Below, in pieces: positions 15,716 to 21,354 of a stretch of 22,025 nucleotides of DNA. The DNA lies in assembly GCA_964633955.1 (NCBI GenBank), contig CAZWIA010000016.1, positions 1 to 22,025 on the forward strand. Direction: 5' to 3'. The position numbers were made by a program, and so were the translations under genes. This DNA comes from JAQBQQ01 sp964633955 (GTDB lineage: Bacteria; Patescibacteriota; Gracilibacteria; Peribacterales; Peribacteraceae). Below the pieces are notes generated by a model, which was given only the letters and a program-made list of their open reading frames with translations, did no database searches and was not told the DNA's origin. The number at the start of each line of letters is the position of its first letter. The first letter of the stretch is position 1.

Positions 15716-16672
15716 TTAGAACATCGTCATCTGCGGCTTCTCCGCTTCCGGCTGTGCCATCACATCCTCAACCGACCAGAAGCGCGCTCTGCCGTAGGGT
15801 GAGGCCAGGAGGGATTCGAACCGGCGGCCCAGCAGGCTGAACTCCAGTGTGCGGAAGAGCGACCGTACAGGGTCAACCGGGAGATCCTGCAGCTCCAGTT
15901 CCTCCAGCGGAACCGGCAGCGGCAGATCGCACTGCAGCTTGGCAAGGCGGGCGCATAAGAAGGCCTGATCGTGGTCGGCAACCAGCTTGTCACGCACGGA
16001 AGCGGACTGGATGGCATCAAGATGATTGTAGATTCCTTGCAGCGTCCCAAACTGCTGCAGGAGCCCCGCTGCAATCTTGGGCCCTATCCCCTTCACGCCC
16101 GGCAGGTTATCCGAGGGATCTCCGGTCAGTCCTTTGTAATCCGGAATCTGGTCCGGCCGCACGCCGTACTTAGAGAGGATCTCCGCCGGCCCCAGGTATT
16201 CCGCCGCCTGGTACGCCTTATGGGGAATGGCGATCCGGACATGGTCCGTAGCCAGCTGGAACGCGTCCCGGTCCCCGGTGACGATCGTCACGCGCATGCC
16301 CGCCCTCTCGGCCGCGCAGGCGTACACGCCCAGGAAATCATCCGCCTCATATTCCTTATCTGAAACCGATCGGAATCCGAACGCATCAACCATCTCCAGG
16401 ATCCGCGGGATCTGCAGGTAGAACGTATCCGGCGTCTCCGCGCGGCCATCTTTATAGGTGGCGTTCTCCCTATGCCTGAACGTCTCCTCCCCTTCATCAA
16501 AGCAGAAGAGCAGGCTGTCTGGCTCCTCCGCTTTCAGGATGGAAATCACCATGGACGCCACGCCAAAGACCGCGTTGGTCATCTCCCCGCTCTTGGTCAT
16601 CATCCCGGACGGAATGGCGTAGAACGCGCGGTACATCAGATGGTGGCCGTCGATGAGGACGAGGTGCTTCAT
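15716..16672 (-). CDS. Stand-alone 5'-3' exonuclease (Pol I N-terminal domain / flap endonuclease type)
   Basis: Removes RNA primers and 5' flaps during lagging-strand maturation and repair. The 318 residues match the exonuclease domain of DNA polymerase I without the polymerase: LIDGHHLMYRAFYAI (6-20) with the first metal-binding Asp8, FDEGEETFRHR (58-68), YEADDFLG (about 112-119), VTGDRDAFQL (about 131-140) and the helix-hairpin-helix segment GDPSDNLPGVKGIGPK. The protein ends in QMTMF, which resembles the bacterial sliding-clamp binding pentapeptide QLxLF. ATG 16672 lacks a Shine-Dalgarno sequence and has a C/T-rich leader (CCATTCCCTCCGCC). Where the polymerase is encoded cannot be seen here. 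Confidence 0.93.
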   Translation of the reverse strand: MKHLVLIDGHHLMYRAFYAIPSGMMTKSGEMTNAVFGVASMVISILKAEEPDSLLFCFDEGEETFRHRENATYKDGRAETPDTFYLQIPRILEMVDAFGFRSVSDKEYEADDFLGVYACAAERAGMRVTIVTGDRDAFQLATDHVRIAIPHKAYQAAEYLGPAEILSKYGVRPDQIPDYKGLTGDPSDNLPGVKGIGPKIAAGLLQQFGTLQGIYNHLDAIQSASVRDKLVADHDQAFLCARLAKLQCDLPLPVPLEELELQDLPVDPVRSLFRTLEFSLLGRRFESLLASPYGRARFWSVEDVMAQPEAEKPQMTMF

Positions 16673-16724
16673 GGCGGAGGGAATGGTAGAGGGACGGCGC
16701 GTGAGGAGGAAGCATGAACGGGCA

Positions 16725-16820
16725 GAGTTACGGGTTACGAGTTACCAGTCACGAGTTATCCGTACCGGAATTAGGGCAGAATGACGGAACTTGTAACTCG
16801 TAACTCCAAATTTGTAACAA
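16725..16820. repeat. Heptamer-period array with facing inverted halves (divergent spacer)
   Basis: The left half (16725-16766) consists of variants of GAGTTAC and the right half (16786-16820) of TCGTAAC-type units. GTTACGAGTTAC at 16734-16745 and GTAACTCGTAAC at 16793-16804 pair perfectly over 12 bp. It lies between divergently transcribed genes, so it cannot be a terminator for either of them. Confidence 0.8.
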
Positions 16821-16878
16821 GAATCAATAATAGTATTAATTGTCAACCACTCCCCCTGCGCAAAACCCACTTTTCCGC

Positions 16879-16884
16879 TATACT
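16879..16884 (+). promoter_or_regulatory. -10 element upstream of the glycosyltransferase fragment
   Basis: TATACT, 21 nt before ATG 16906, would give a leader of about 14 nt. A TTGTCA exists at 16840-16845 but is 33 nt away, too far to act as its -35. Confidence 0.4.
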
Positions 16885-16905
16885 ATCCAGATAAATCCAC
16901 ACCCA

Positions 16906-17496
16906 ATGACCCCGGATTCTCCCGCCCAAAAGAAGGCGATCCTAGAGGCCAAGCCGCAGCAGAAATTAGCGCTGCAGGAGTCCCTCAATTGGCCCAAAGA
17001 GACACGCCAACCCATCCTCTGCCTGCCACTCGGCATGACAGAGGCATTGGGCGGACAGATCCTCAAAGAACTCCTCCCCGGTCTCCTCTCTCAGCCGGTT
17101 GGCATCCTGATCTTGGGCAAAGGCTCGCCGGAGTATGGCACCTTCTTCACGCAGTTGGCCAATGAAGAGAAGTACCGCGTGGCCATCATGCCCAACCAGC
17201 CCGAGATAACCCACCAGATGCTGGCCGCATCAGACATGGCGATCTTCCTCACGCCTCCCGCATCCGCGGACCTCAAGCTGTGCCTGGAGCACGCGGTGGT
17301 CCCCCTAGCTCCCGCCGGCACACACTTGGAGGACTACAACCCCGTGCAGGAATCCGGGAACAGCTTCACGTTTCAAAAGCCAACCCCCTGGCACGTCTTT
17401 GCTTGCTTGGTACGCGCGCTTGAGACCTTCAAACTCCCATACGACTGGCGGACGATCCAGAGGCATGGATTGGAGACGGCGGTGGGGATGGGGTGA
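16906..17496 (+). CDS. Orphan C-terminal GT-B half-domain resembling glycogen/starch synthase (GT5), probably non-catalytic
   Basis: The 196 residues follow the order of motifs in the nucleotide-sugar binding half of GT5 enzymes: KLALQESLNWP (20-30), an ILCLPLGMTEALGGQILKEL stretch in place of the usual start of the domain, VGILILGKGSPEYGTFF, HQMLAASDMAIFLTPP, and a final LPYDWRTIQRHGLE. The catalytic EPxG region expected after AIFLTPP is replaced by ASADLKLCLEHA, so the donor-phosphate Glu seems missing. The N-terminal half of the enzyme is absent. The frame is open upstream to 16840, but ATG 16906 follows a TATACT promoter and fits the homology better. It may be a decayed enzyme fragment kept for binding, or a degenerate remnant. 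The GT5 assignment comes from motif reading and is moderately secure. Confidence 0.75.
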   Translation: MTPDSPAQKKAILEAKPQQKLALQESLNWPKETRQPILCLPLGMTEALGGQILKELLPGLLSQPVGILILGKGSPEYGTFFTQLANEEKYRVAIMPNQPEITHQMLAASDMAIFLTPPASADLKLCLEHAVVPLAPAGTHLEDYNPVQESGNSFTFQKPTPWHVFACLVRALETFKLPYDWRTIQRHGLETAVGMG

Positions 17497-17512
17497 GAGA
17501 TTCGATACACGT

Positions 17513-17518
17513 TATCAT
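17513..17518 (+). promoter_or_regulatory. Putative -10 of a leaderless GNAT transcript
   Basis: TATCAT, 5 of 6 matches to TATAAT, with exactly 6 nt before ATG 17525. It supports ATG 17525 as the original start even though the frame from it is now broken. Confidence 0.5.
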
Positions 17519-17524
17519 CCAACC

Positions 17525-17973
17525 ATGGACTCTTTGACATTCACCCCTCTTACGGAAGGAACGTACCCTCCATCAATGACTGGCATGAAGATGCCGAGCT
17601 GGCCCATCGGTACGGCGGAACGGATAATGTGCGTAACATATGGCAGATCATGCAAAGCAATCCGAACAGGATTCTCATATTGGCAAAACTAAATGATCGA
17701 ATCATCGGATATGTGGACTTTGAGGTGCACCCGAACGAAAACCTTGCATGGATGGGACTCGCCGTGAAGCCCGAACTGCGAGGACAAGGTCTAGGTACTC
17801 GTATCCTCAAAGAGTTCCTCCTATCTCCTATAGCCAAGCAATATCCAGAAATTTGGGCAGGCATCGAACCTGATAATCAGGCCAGTCTGCGCTGTTTCCA
17901 GGACGTAGGCTTTACAAGCAAGATGACCCAGCCTGATGAAGAAGGAATTCTGGACTACGTATATCGATACTAA
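17525..17973 (+). CDS. GNAT-family N-acetyltransferase, frame broken near 17566 (intact part 17629-17973)
   Basis: GNAT enzymes move an acetyl group from acetyl-CoA to an amine. The intact downstream frame shows the acetyl-CoA loop RGQGLG in WMGLAVKPELRGQGLGTRIL and the late motif DNQASLRCFQDVGF. The natural start appears to be ATG 17525 (MDSLTFTPLTEGTYP), but this frame must shift by one base near TACCCTCC (17564-17571) to continue as SINDWHEDAELAHRYGG into the GNAT domain. Adding one C restores a 149-residue protein of normal GNAT length. Either the genome carries a frameshift or the assembly lost one C. As assembled, only a product from GTG 17629 (114 aa), lacking the first strand and helix, could be made. 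The acceptor is unknown. Confidence 0.8.
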
Positions 17974-17976
17974 TGA

Positions 17977-18085
17977 TGGGTCAGGTGGGATTTGTCCGGC
18001 TTCGCTGCGAGCTACGCCGCGACTGCGGCCATCTCGGCGAAGTGCCCGGGGGCACGAAGACGGATGGTGGGTCAGGTGGGATTTG
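17977..18085. repeat. 18-bp direct repeat: partial copy of the tRNA-Lys 3' end
   Basis: TGGGTCAGGTGGGATTTG occurs at 17977-17994 and again at 18068-18085, where it is the discriminator base, acceptor 3' strand and part of the T-arm of the minus-strand tRNA-Lys. Between the copies lie about 73 bp rich in small hairpins, including GTGCCC/GGGCAC at 18042-18055 and CTTCGC pairing with GCGAAG. The first copy starts 3 bp after the GNAT stop codon. The layout resembles an attachment-site duplication but contains no cargo. Confidence 0.85.
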
Positions 18086-18139
18086 AACCCACGGCCAATT
18101 GCTTAAGAGGCAACTGCTCTACCGCTGAGCTACTGACCC
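18065..18139 (-). tRNA. tRNA-Lys (anticodon CTT), CCA encoded
   Basis: The cloverleaf on the minus strand is complete: acceptor GGGTCAG/CTGACCC, D-stem GCTC/GAGC, anticodon stem GTTGC/GCAAT with loop CTCTTAA (anticodon CTT, reads AAG), T-arm GTGGG-TTCAAAT-CCCAC. The discriminator is A and CCA is encoded at 18065-18067. The 3' end is partly duplicated 91 bp away. Confidence 0.97.
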
Positions 18140-18280
18140 TAGATAAATATGTGATGATGATTCCAGAATGAACATAGAATGAGTCACTTGTCGGCCATAG
18201 CGCAAAGCGCGACGGCTGACTGACCCAAATGGCTGGCCCAAAGGGTAGCAAAGCGTTCAAGCGCTGCACAATGTCATTTC

Positions 18281-18675
18281 TCACTCAAAATACCGCTCCA
18301 CGATAAATTTGAGCTGTGGCCGCACGGCGATCCTCAGGGCTTCCTCTTTAGTGAAGAACCCGCAGCCCGCTCCTTCCGCCAGGATGAACTCCCCCACTCC
18401 ACCGGTCGCGTGAGCCGGAAGACGTACTCCTGCACACCCGCTATAGCCTGGAGATCTATCTGCTCCAACTCTTCCGGTCGAGCTTCTATTCCCAGTTCCT
18501 CTTCTAATTCCCGCACCGCGCCCGCCAGGGGATCCTCCCCCGCCTCCACCCACCCGCCAACGGTGCCCCACGTGAGGGGGTGACTGATGCCGGGCGTCCC
18601 ATCCCGGAACTGCAGCAGGTACTCCCACGCCCCGTTTTGGATGATGAGGATAGCGCCAGCCCTGGGCTGTTCCAT
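18281..18675 (-). CDS. NUDIX hydrolase, frame broken near 18391 (intact N-terminal part 18334-18675)
   Basis: NUDIX enzymes cleave nucleoside diphosphates linked to another moiety, often to sanitise oxidised or surplus nucleotides. The complete NUDIX box is at 41-63: G41, E47, R55-E56-L57, E59-E60 and G62-I63 all fit the consensus. The frame reads well to EYVFRLTRPVEW, then becomes Ser/Arg-rich nonsense and stops at 18334. In the -1 alternative frame the expected C-terminus GEFILAEGAGCGFFTKEEAL continues to a stop at 18281. Adding one base to the run of five C at 18391-18395 joins both into a 131-residue protein of ordinary size. ATG 18675 has TACAAT exactly 6 nt upstream and no Shine-Dalgarno sequence. 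The substrate is unknown. Confidence 0.85.
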
Positions 18676-18681
18676 GTGGCA

Positions 18682-18687
18682 ATTGTA
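18682..18687 (-). promoter_or_regulatory. Putative -10 of a leaderless NUDIX transcript
   Basis: TACAAT on the minus strand with 6 nt before ATG 18675. No clear -35; a dispersed TCCTGAGC-type repeat copy lies immediately upstream. Confidence 0.5.
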
Positions 18688-18707
18688 CTCCGGCTGCTGC
18701 GTGTTCG

Positions 18708-18731
18708 TCCTTCAGTAGGCTCAAGATGACA
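18708..18731. repeat. Dispersed TCCTGAGC-type intergenic repeat, copy 3
   Basis: TCCTTCAGTAGGCTCAAGA followed by TGACA matches copy 1 (12633-12656) in order and orientation with several substitutions. It lies in the truB-NUDIX spacer. Confidence 0.7.
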
Positions 18732-18751
18732 TTGCAGCTACAAGGAACCTG

Positions 18752-18772
18752 ACACTGATCACTGACCACTCA
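18752..18772 (-). repeat. Three-unit heptamer array starting at the truB stop
   Basis: Minus-strand units TGAGTGG, TCAGTGA and TCAGTGT begin with the TGA stop of truB. The first 13 nt (TGAGTGGTCAGTG) are identical to the beginning of the array after dnaA. Confidence 0.8.
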
Positions 18773-19630
18773 TAGCACTTTCCTCCCATGCACCGTGCCC
18801 TCCCGCTTACCAGGTTCCAGCACAACGACAGGCAGATCCGCATGCCAGCCGATGGCCGGAAAATCCTGGATGCCTGAGGGGATCTCCCGCCCGTGCTGCA
18901 CATCCTGGTACTGGCCATCGGTCAGATCCATGCGTGGCAAACCGACCAGCACATCTTTCAGCGGCTCCACCGCCGTCCACCGCGCCAGCATGGGTTCAAC
19001 GGCCTGGTCTACCGACCAGTGACCGACCATTGTCCGGCGGAGCGCGGTCAGGTAGCCGCCGCACCCCAGAAGCTGGCCCAGATCATGCGCCAGGGATCGA
19101 ATATAGGTGCCGGAGCTCACGCGTGTCTTCAGGGTGAGGTTGGGATAGTTGAACACGATGATCTGGCAGCTCACGATCTCCACCTCCCGCGCCGGCATCT
19201 CCACCTCCTGCCCCTCCCGCGCCAGCCGGTAAGCCCGCTGACCGCCGATCTTGAGAGCGGAGTGCGCCGGCGGCACCTGCGTGATGCGTCCCACAAACCG
19301 ATCATCAATGAGCCGTCGCACGGCCATGTGGTCCGGCTGTTTCCACCCGGGCTTCGGCTTCATCTCCTCTATCACCCCCTCACGGTCGTAGGTACTGGAA
19401 ACGGCCCCCAGCCGGATCTCCGCCACGTACTCCTTTTCCAGTGATCCAAAGAGCTCCACCGTCTTGAGCGCGCGCTTCCCAACCGCTAGGACCAATAGGC
19501 CGGACGCCGCGGGATCCAGTGTCCCCAGGTGCCCAATGCTCCGTTCAGACAGGGCGCGGCGCACCTGGCTCACCGCGTCGTGGCTGGTGATGCCGGTTGG
19601 CTTGTCGATCAGGAGAAACCCGTGCCGCAT
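18770..19630 (-). CDS. truB: tRNA pseudouridine(55) synthase TruB
   Basis: Isomerises U55 to pseudouridine in the T-loop of nearly all tRNAs and acts as a tRNA chaperone. The 286 residues carry the opening LLIDKPTGITSHDAV (6-20), the catalytic motif GHLGTLDPAASGLL (33-46) with the nucleophile Asp39, the Tyr-containing KEYVAEIRLG, PPAHSALKIGGQRAY and SSGTYIRSLAHDLG near the middle. A C-terminal PUA-like extension is present (about 215-286). ATG 19630 lacks a Shine-Dalgarno sequence; CACAAT, preceded by TGG, lies 7 nt upstream. The gene is followed by the NUDIX gene with 94 bp between, and diverges from the membrane-protein gene at 19830. Confidence 0.96.
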   Translation of the reverse strand: MRHGFLLIDKPTGITSHDAVSQVRRALSERSIGHLGTLDPAASGLLVLAVGKRALKTVELFGSLEKEYVAEIRLGAVSSTYDREGVIEEMKPKPGWKQPDHMAVRRLIDDRFVGRITQVPPAHSALKIGGQRAYRLAREGQEVEMPAREVEIVSCQIIVFNYPNLTLKTRVSSGTYIRSLAHDLGQLLGCGGYLTALRRTMVGHWSVDQAVEPMLARWTAVEPLKDVLVGLPRMDLTDGQYQDVQHGREIPSGIQDFPAIGWHADLPVVVLEPGKREGTVHGRKVL

Positions 19631-19637
19631 GCCCGCG

Positions 19638-19643
19638 ATTGTG
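19638..19643 (-). promoter_or_regulatory. Putative -10 of a leaderless truB transcript
   Basis: CACAAT on the minus strand, within the extended form TGGCACAAT, with 7 nt before the truB ATG. Confidence 0.4.
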
Positions 19644-19676
19644 CCAGGCCGGGATGGAGTTGACTAGATGGAAATA

Positions 19677-19775
19677 CGTTTCTGGTTATTATTTTTTGGT
19701 TTTTCGTTCGGAGGCACTTCGAATATCAGAGGAACTGCCATAACCAAAAACTAAAAACCAGTAACCAAAAACCCG
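19677..19775. repeat. T/A-rich heptamer-period array with facing halves, upstream of 19830
   Basis: The left half (19677-19711) repeats variants of TTTTTGG and the right half (19740-19775) variants of AAAACCA, so the halves can pair through stretches of 8 or more bases (for example TTTTTGGT with ACCAAAAA). It is markedly more AT-rich than the surroundings and lies between divergent truB and the membrane-protein gene. Confidence 0.8.
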
Positions 19776-19816
19776 TTAGGACAAGGGACAACGTTCGCCA
19801 GGCCGCCCTGCCGGGG

Positions 19817-19822
19817 TACACT
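19817..19822 (+). promoter_or_regulatory. Putative -10 of a leaderless transcript for the 19830 gene
   Basis: TACACT with 7 nt before ATG 19830. TTCGCC begins 17 nt upstream of it but is a poor -35. Confidence 0.4.
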
Positions 19823-19829
19823 GGCACCC

Positions 19830-20384
19830 ATGAACATCACCCTGAGCTGGGACCTGTTCATCATCGTGTTCTTTGCGGTAGTCATCACCTACACGTTCAT
19901 CATCGGGAAGAAGGAATCCGTGAAGCTCCTTTTAGCCAGCTTTGTGGCCATTGTGGGCATCCAGGCCATTGGCAACCTGCTCACCCTCTACGCGCCGCAG
20001 CTGGATATGCTGTGGGGCGCCGCCGGCTTCCGGCTAAGCAGCCAAGTGATCTCCATGGTAAAGCTGTTCCTCTTCATTGCCTCCGCGCTCTTCTTAGCCA
20101 TCCGGGGCGGCATCCAAGTGGAGTACCGGCGGCAGGAGAGCACCATCATCAACGGCGCCCTCACGGGCGTGTTCGGCTTTGCCACCGCCGGACTCCTCCT
20201 CTCCACCATCCTCACGTACATCGCGGACGTGCCGCTTCTGGACCAAAACCTGGCGCGGAACGCCGCGCTCTCCCCGCTCATCCAGCAGAGCCAGTTCATC
20301 CAACTCATGGTGTTCAACCAGGACCTGTGGTTTGCTGGGCCCATGCTGCTGCTGGTGATCGTGGGGATCATCGACAATCGCTGA
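19830..20384 (+). CDS. Multi-pass membrane protein of unknown function
   Basis: I do not recognise the family. The 184 residues contain about five hydrophobic segments (8-25, 31-52, 72-92, 108-131, 167-181) with short charged loops: KKES after the first, QVEYRRQES before the fourth, and a 35-residue loop (132-166) holding NQ-rich sequence. There is no cleavable signal peptide. The size and topology are loosely like CvpA-type proteins, but the family's motifs are not evident, so this is not assigned. The start is supported by TACACT 7 nt upstream. The gene is bracketed on both sides by arrays of the same TTTTTGG-type heptamer, as if it were a small cassette between matching repeats. Confidence 0.85.
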   Translation: MNITLSWDLFIIVFFAVVITYTFIIGKKESVKLLLASFVAIVGIQAIGNLLTLYAPQLDMLWGAAGFRLSSQVISMVKLFLFIASALFLAIRGGIQVEYRRQESTIINGALTGVFGFATAGLLLSTILTYIADVPLLDQNLARNAALSPLIQQSQFIQLMVFNQDLWFAGPMLLLVIVGIIDNR

Positions 20385-20394
20385 TCCAAACGAA

Positions 20395-20499
20395 CGAGTT
20401 ACTGGTTTCTGGTTTTTTGTTTTGGTTACGGGAGGAACAATACGCATTGGCGCAGTGTAAAATCAACAAACACTCACTTAAAAACCAAAAACTAGTTCG
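20395..20499. repeat. T/A-rich heptamer-period array with facing halves, downstream of 19830 gene
   Basis: The left half (20395-20432) contains variants of TGGTTTT and the right half (20478-20499) TTAAAAACCAAAAACTAGTT-type sequence; CGAAC and GTTCG mark the outer ends. It has the same heptamer class as the array at 19677-19775. The spacer 20385-20567 has no coding frame. Confidence 0.75.
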
Positions 20500-20567
20500 G
20501 TAAAGAACAAAGCAGCCGCCAGACCCGGCGCCATCTTGCGACGACCGGCCCGTCTCCCGCACAATGC

Positions 20568-20667
20568 NNNNNNNNNNNNNNNNNNNNNNNNNNNNNNNNN
20601 NNNNNNNNNNNNNNNNNNNNNNNNNNNNNNNNNNNNNNNNNNNNNNNNNNNNNNNNNNNNNNNNNNN
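20568..20667. other. Assembly gap of 100 N
   Basis: Exactly 100 undetermined bases, the usual placeholder for a scaffold join, so the true distance is unknown. A heptamer-period array abuts its right edge. Confidence 0.99.
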
Positions 20668-20697
20668 GAACAACCGACGATAGATAACCAACGACAG
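20668..20697 (-). repeat. Heptamer-period array cut by the assembly gap
   Basis: On the minus strand four units related to GTYRTYK (GTCGTTG, GTTATCT and two more) lie between the stop of the PRC-barrel gene and the N run. Confidence 0.6.
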
Positions 20698-20703
20698 GCT
20701 GGC

Positions 20704-21237
20704 TTATGCCACATCCGGCACCTTCAGCATGGCGCCTTCCCGCTCCGGCACGGGCTCCGCAAGCGGCCGCACCGGCTCCCGCACGATGATGGCATCCGGT
20801 CGGACCTCCAGCACTTCATTGATCGGCAGCGGCGTCCGCCACCGCCACCACCGGCGCGGGAAGAGCCACTCCACCTGGAAGAACTGCGTCTCAAACTGCA
20901 CGTCCGCGCAGCGGCCGAGCGGCCGGCCGCCCTCCGTCCTGATCGGCTGCCCAAGCACCGTGCGGGGATCCTCCAGGAGCGGCTGGAGCCGGATCCGCTC
21001 CTCCGGCTCCGTGAGCCGGTCGCGGTCCAGGATCCGCACGTAGAGCCCCCAGAAACGGATGTCCGGCACGGACAGGAACAATTGATCAGCATGTAAGAAA
21101 CCGGGCACGGCCACGTAAAACCCCTCAATGCGCCCGGTGTCCGGGTGGATGAGAATGCCAGTGAGCGTCCCCAGCTCGTCCCCCGTCTCCTCCTCCCGGA
21201 CGGACAGGCCAAGGGCGGTGGTGAGGCGGACCTGCAT
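20704..21237 (-). CDS. Two-domain PRC-barrel protein
   Basis: PRC-barrel domains are small beta-barrels found in photosynthetic reaction-centre subunit H, RimM and many stand-alone proteins that bind proteins or RNA. The 177 residues hold two copies: LGLSVREEETGDELGTLTGI with HPDTGRIEGFYVAV (about 9-45), and VLGQPIRTEGGRPLGRCADV (about 94-113) ending in INEVLEVRPDAIIV. Between them is a charged linker, and a WLFPRRWWRWR cluster lies in the second domain. The frame is open to 21477, but ATG 21237 is the first start that yields domain-like sequence, and TATACT lies 19 nt upstream. It has no signal peptide or helix. It diverges from the secreted-protein gene at 21355. The exact role is unknown. 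Confidence 0.85.
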   Translation of the reverse strand: MQVRLTTALGLSVREEETGDELGTLTGILIHPDTGRIEGFYVAVPGFLHADQLFLSVPDIRFWGLYVRILDRDRLTEPEERIRLQPLLEDPRTVLGQPIRTEGGRPLGRCADVQFETQFFQVEWLFPRRWWRWRTPLPINEVLEVRPDAIIVREPVRPLAEPVPEREGAMLKVPDVA

Positions 21238-21256
21238 GAGACGCGTAGTACTGCGG

Positions 21257-21262
21257 AGTATA
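21257..21262 (-). promoter_or_regulatory. -10 element for the PRC-barrel gene
   Basis: TATACT on the minus strand, 19 nt before ATG 21237, predicting a leader of about 12 nt. Confidence 0.45.
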
Positions 21263-21354
21263 CGCGCGCCGGGCGCCAGTCCCAATGGCAGATGGCGCCT
21301 TGTGGGAGCGCGGCCGCGACCGTTAGCATGAGACCTGATCGTTCCCCTCCCCCC

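Noticed and set aside
17977..17994. Second tRNA-Lys gene
   Set aside because: Only the 3' acceptor and part of the T-arm are present; no anticodon arm.
17977..18085. Integrated phage or plasmid at tRNA-Lys
   Set aside because: Only about 73 bp lie between the repeats and no integrase or phage gene is nearby.
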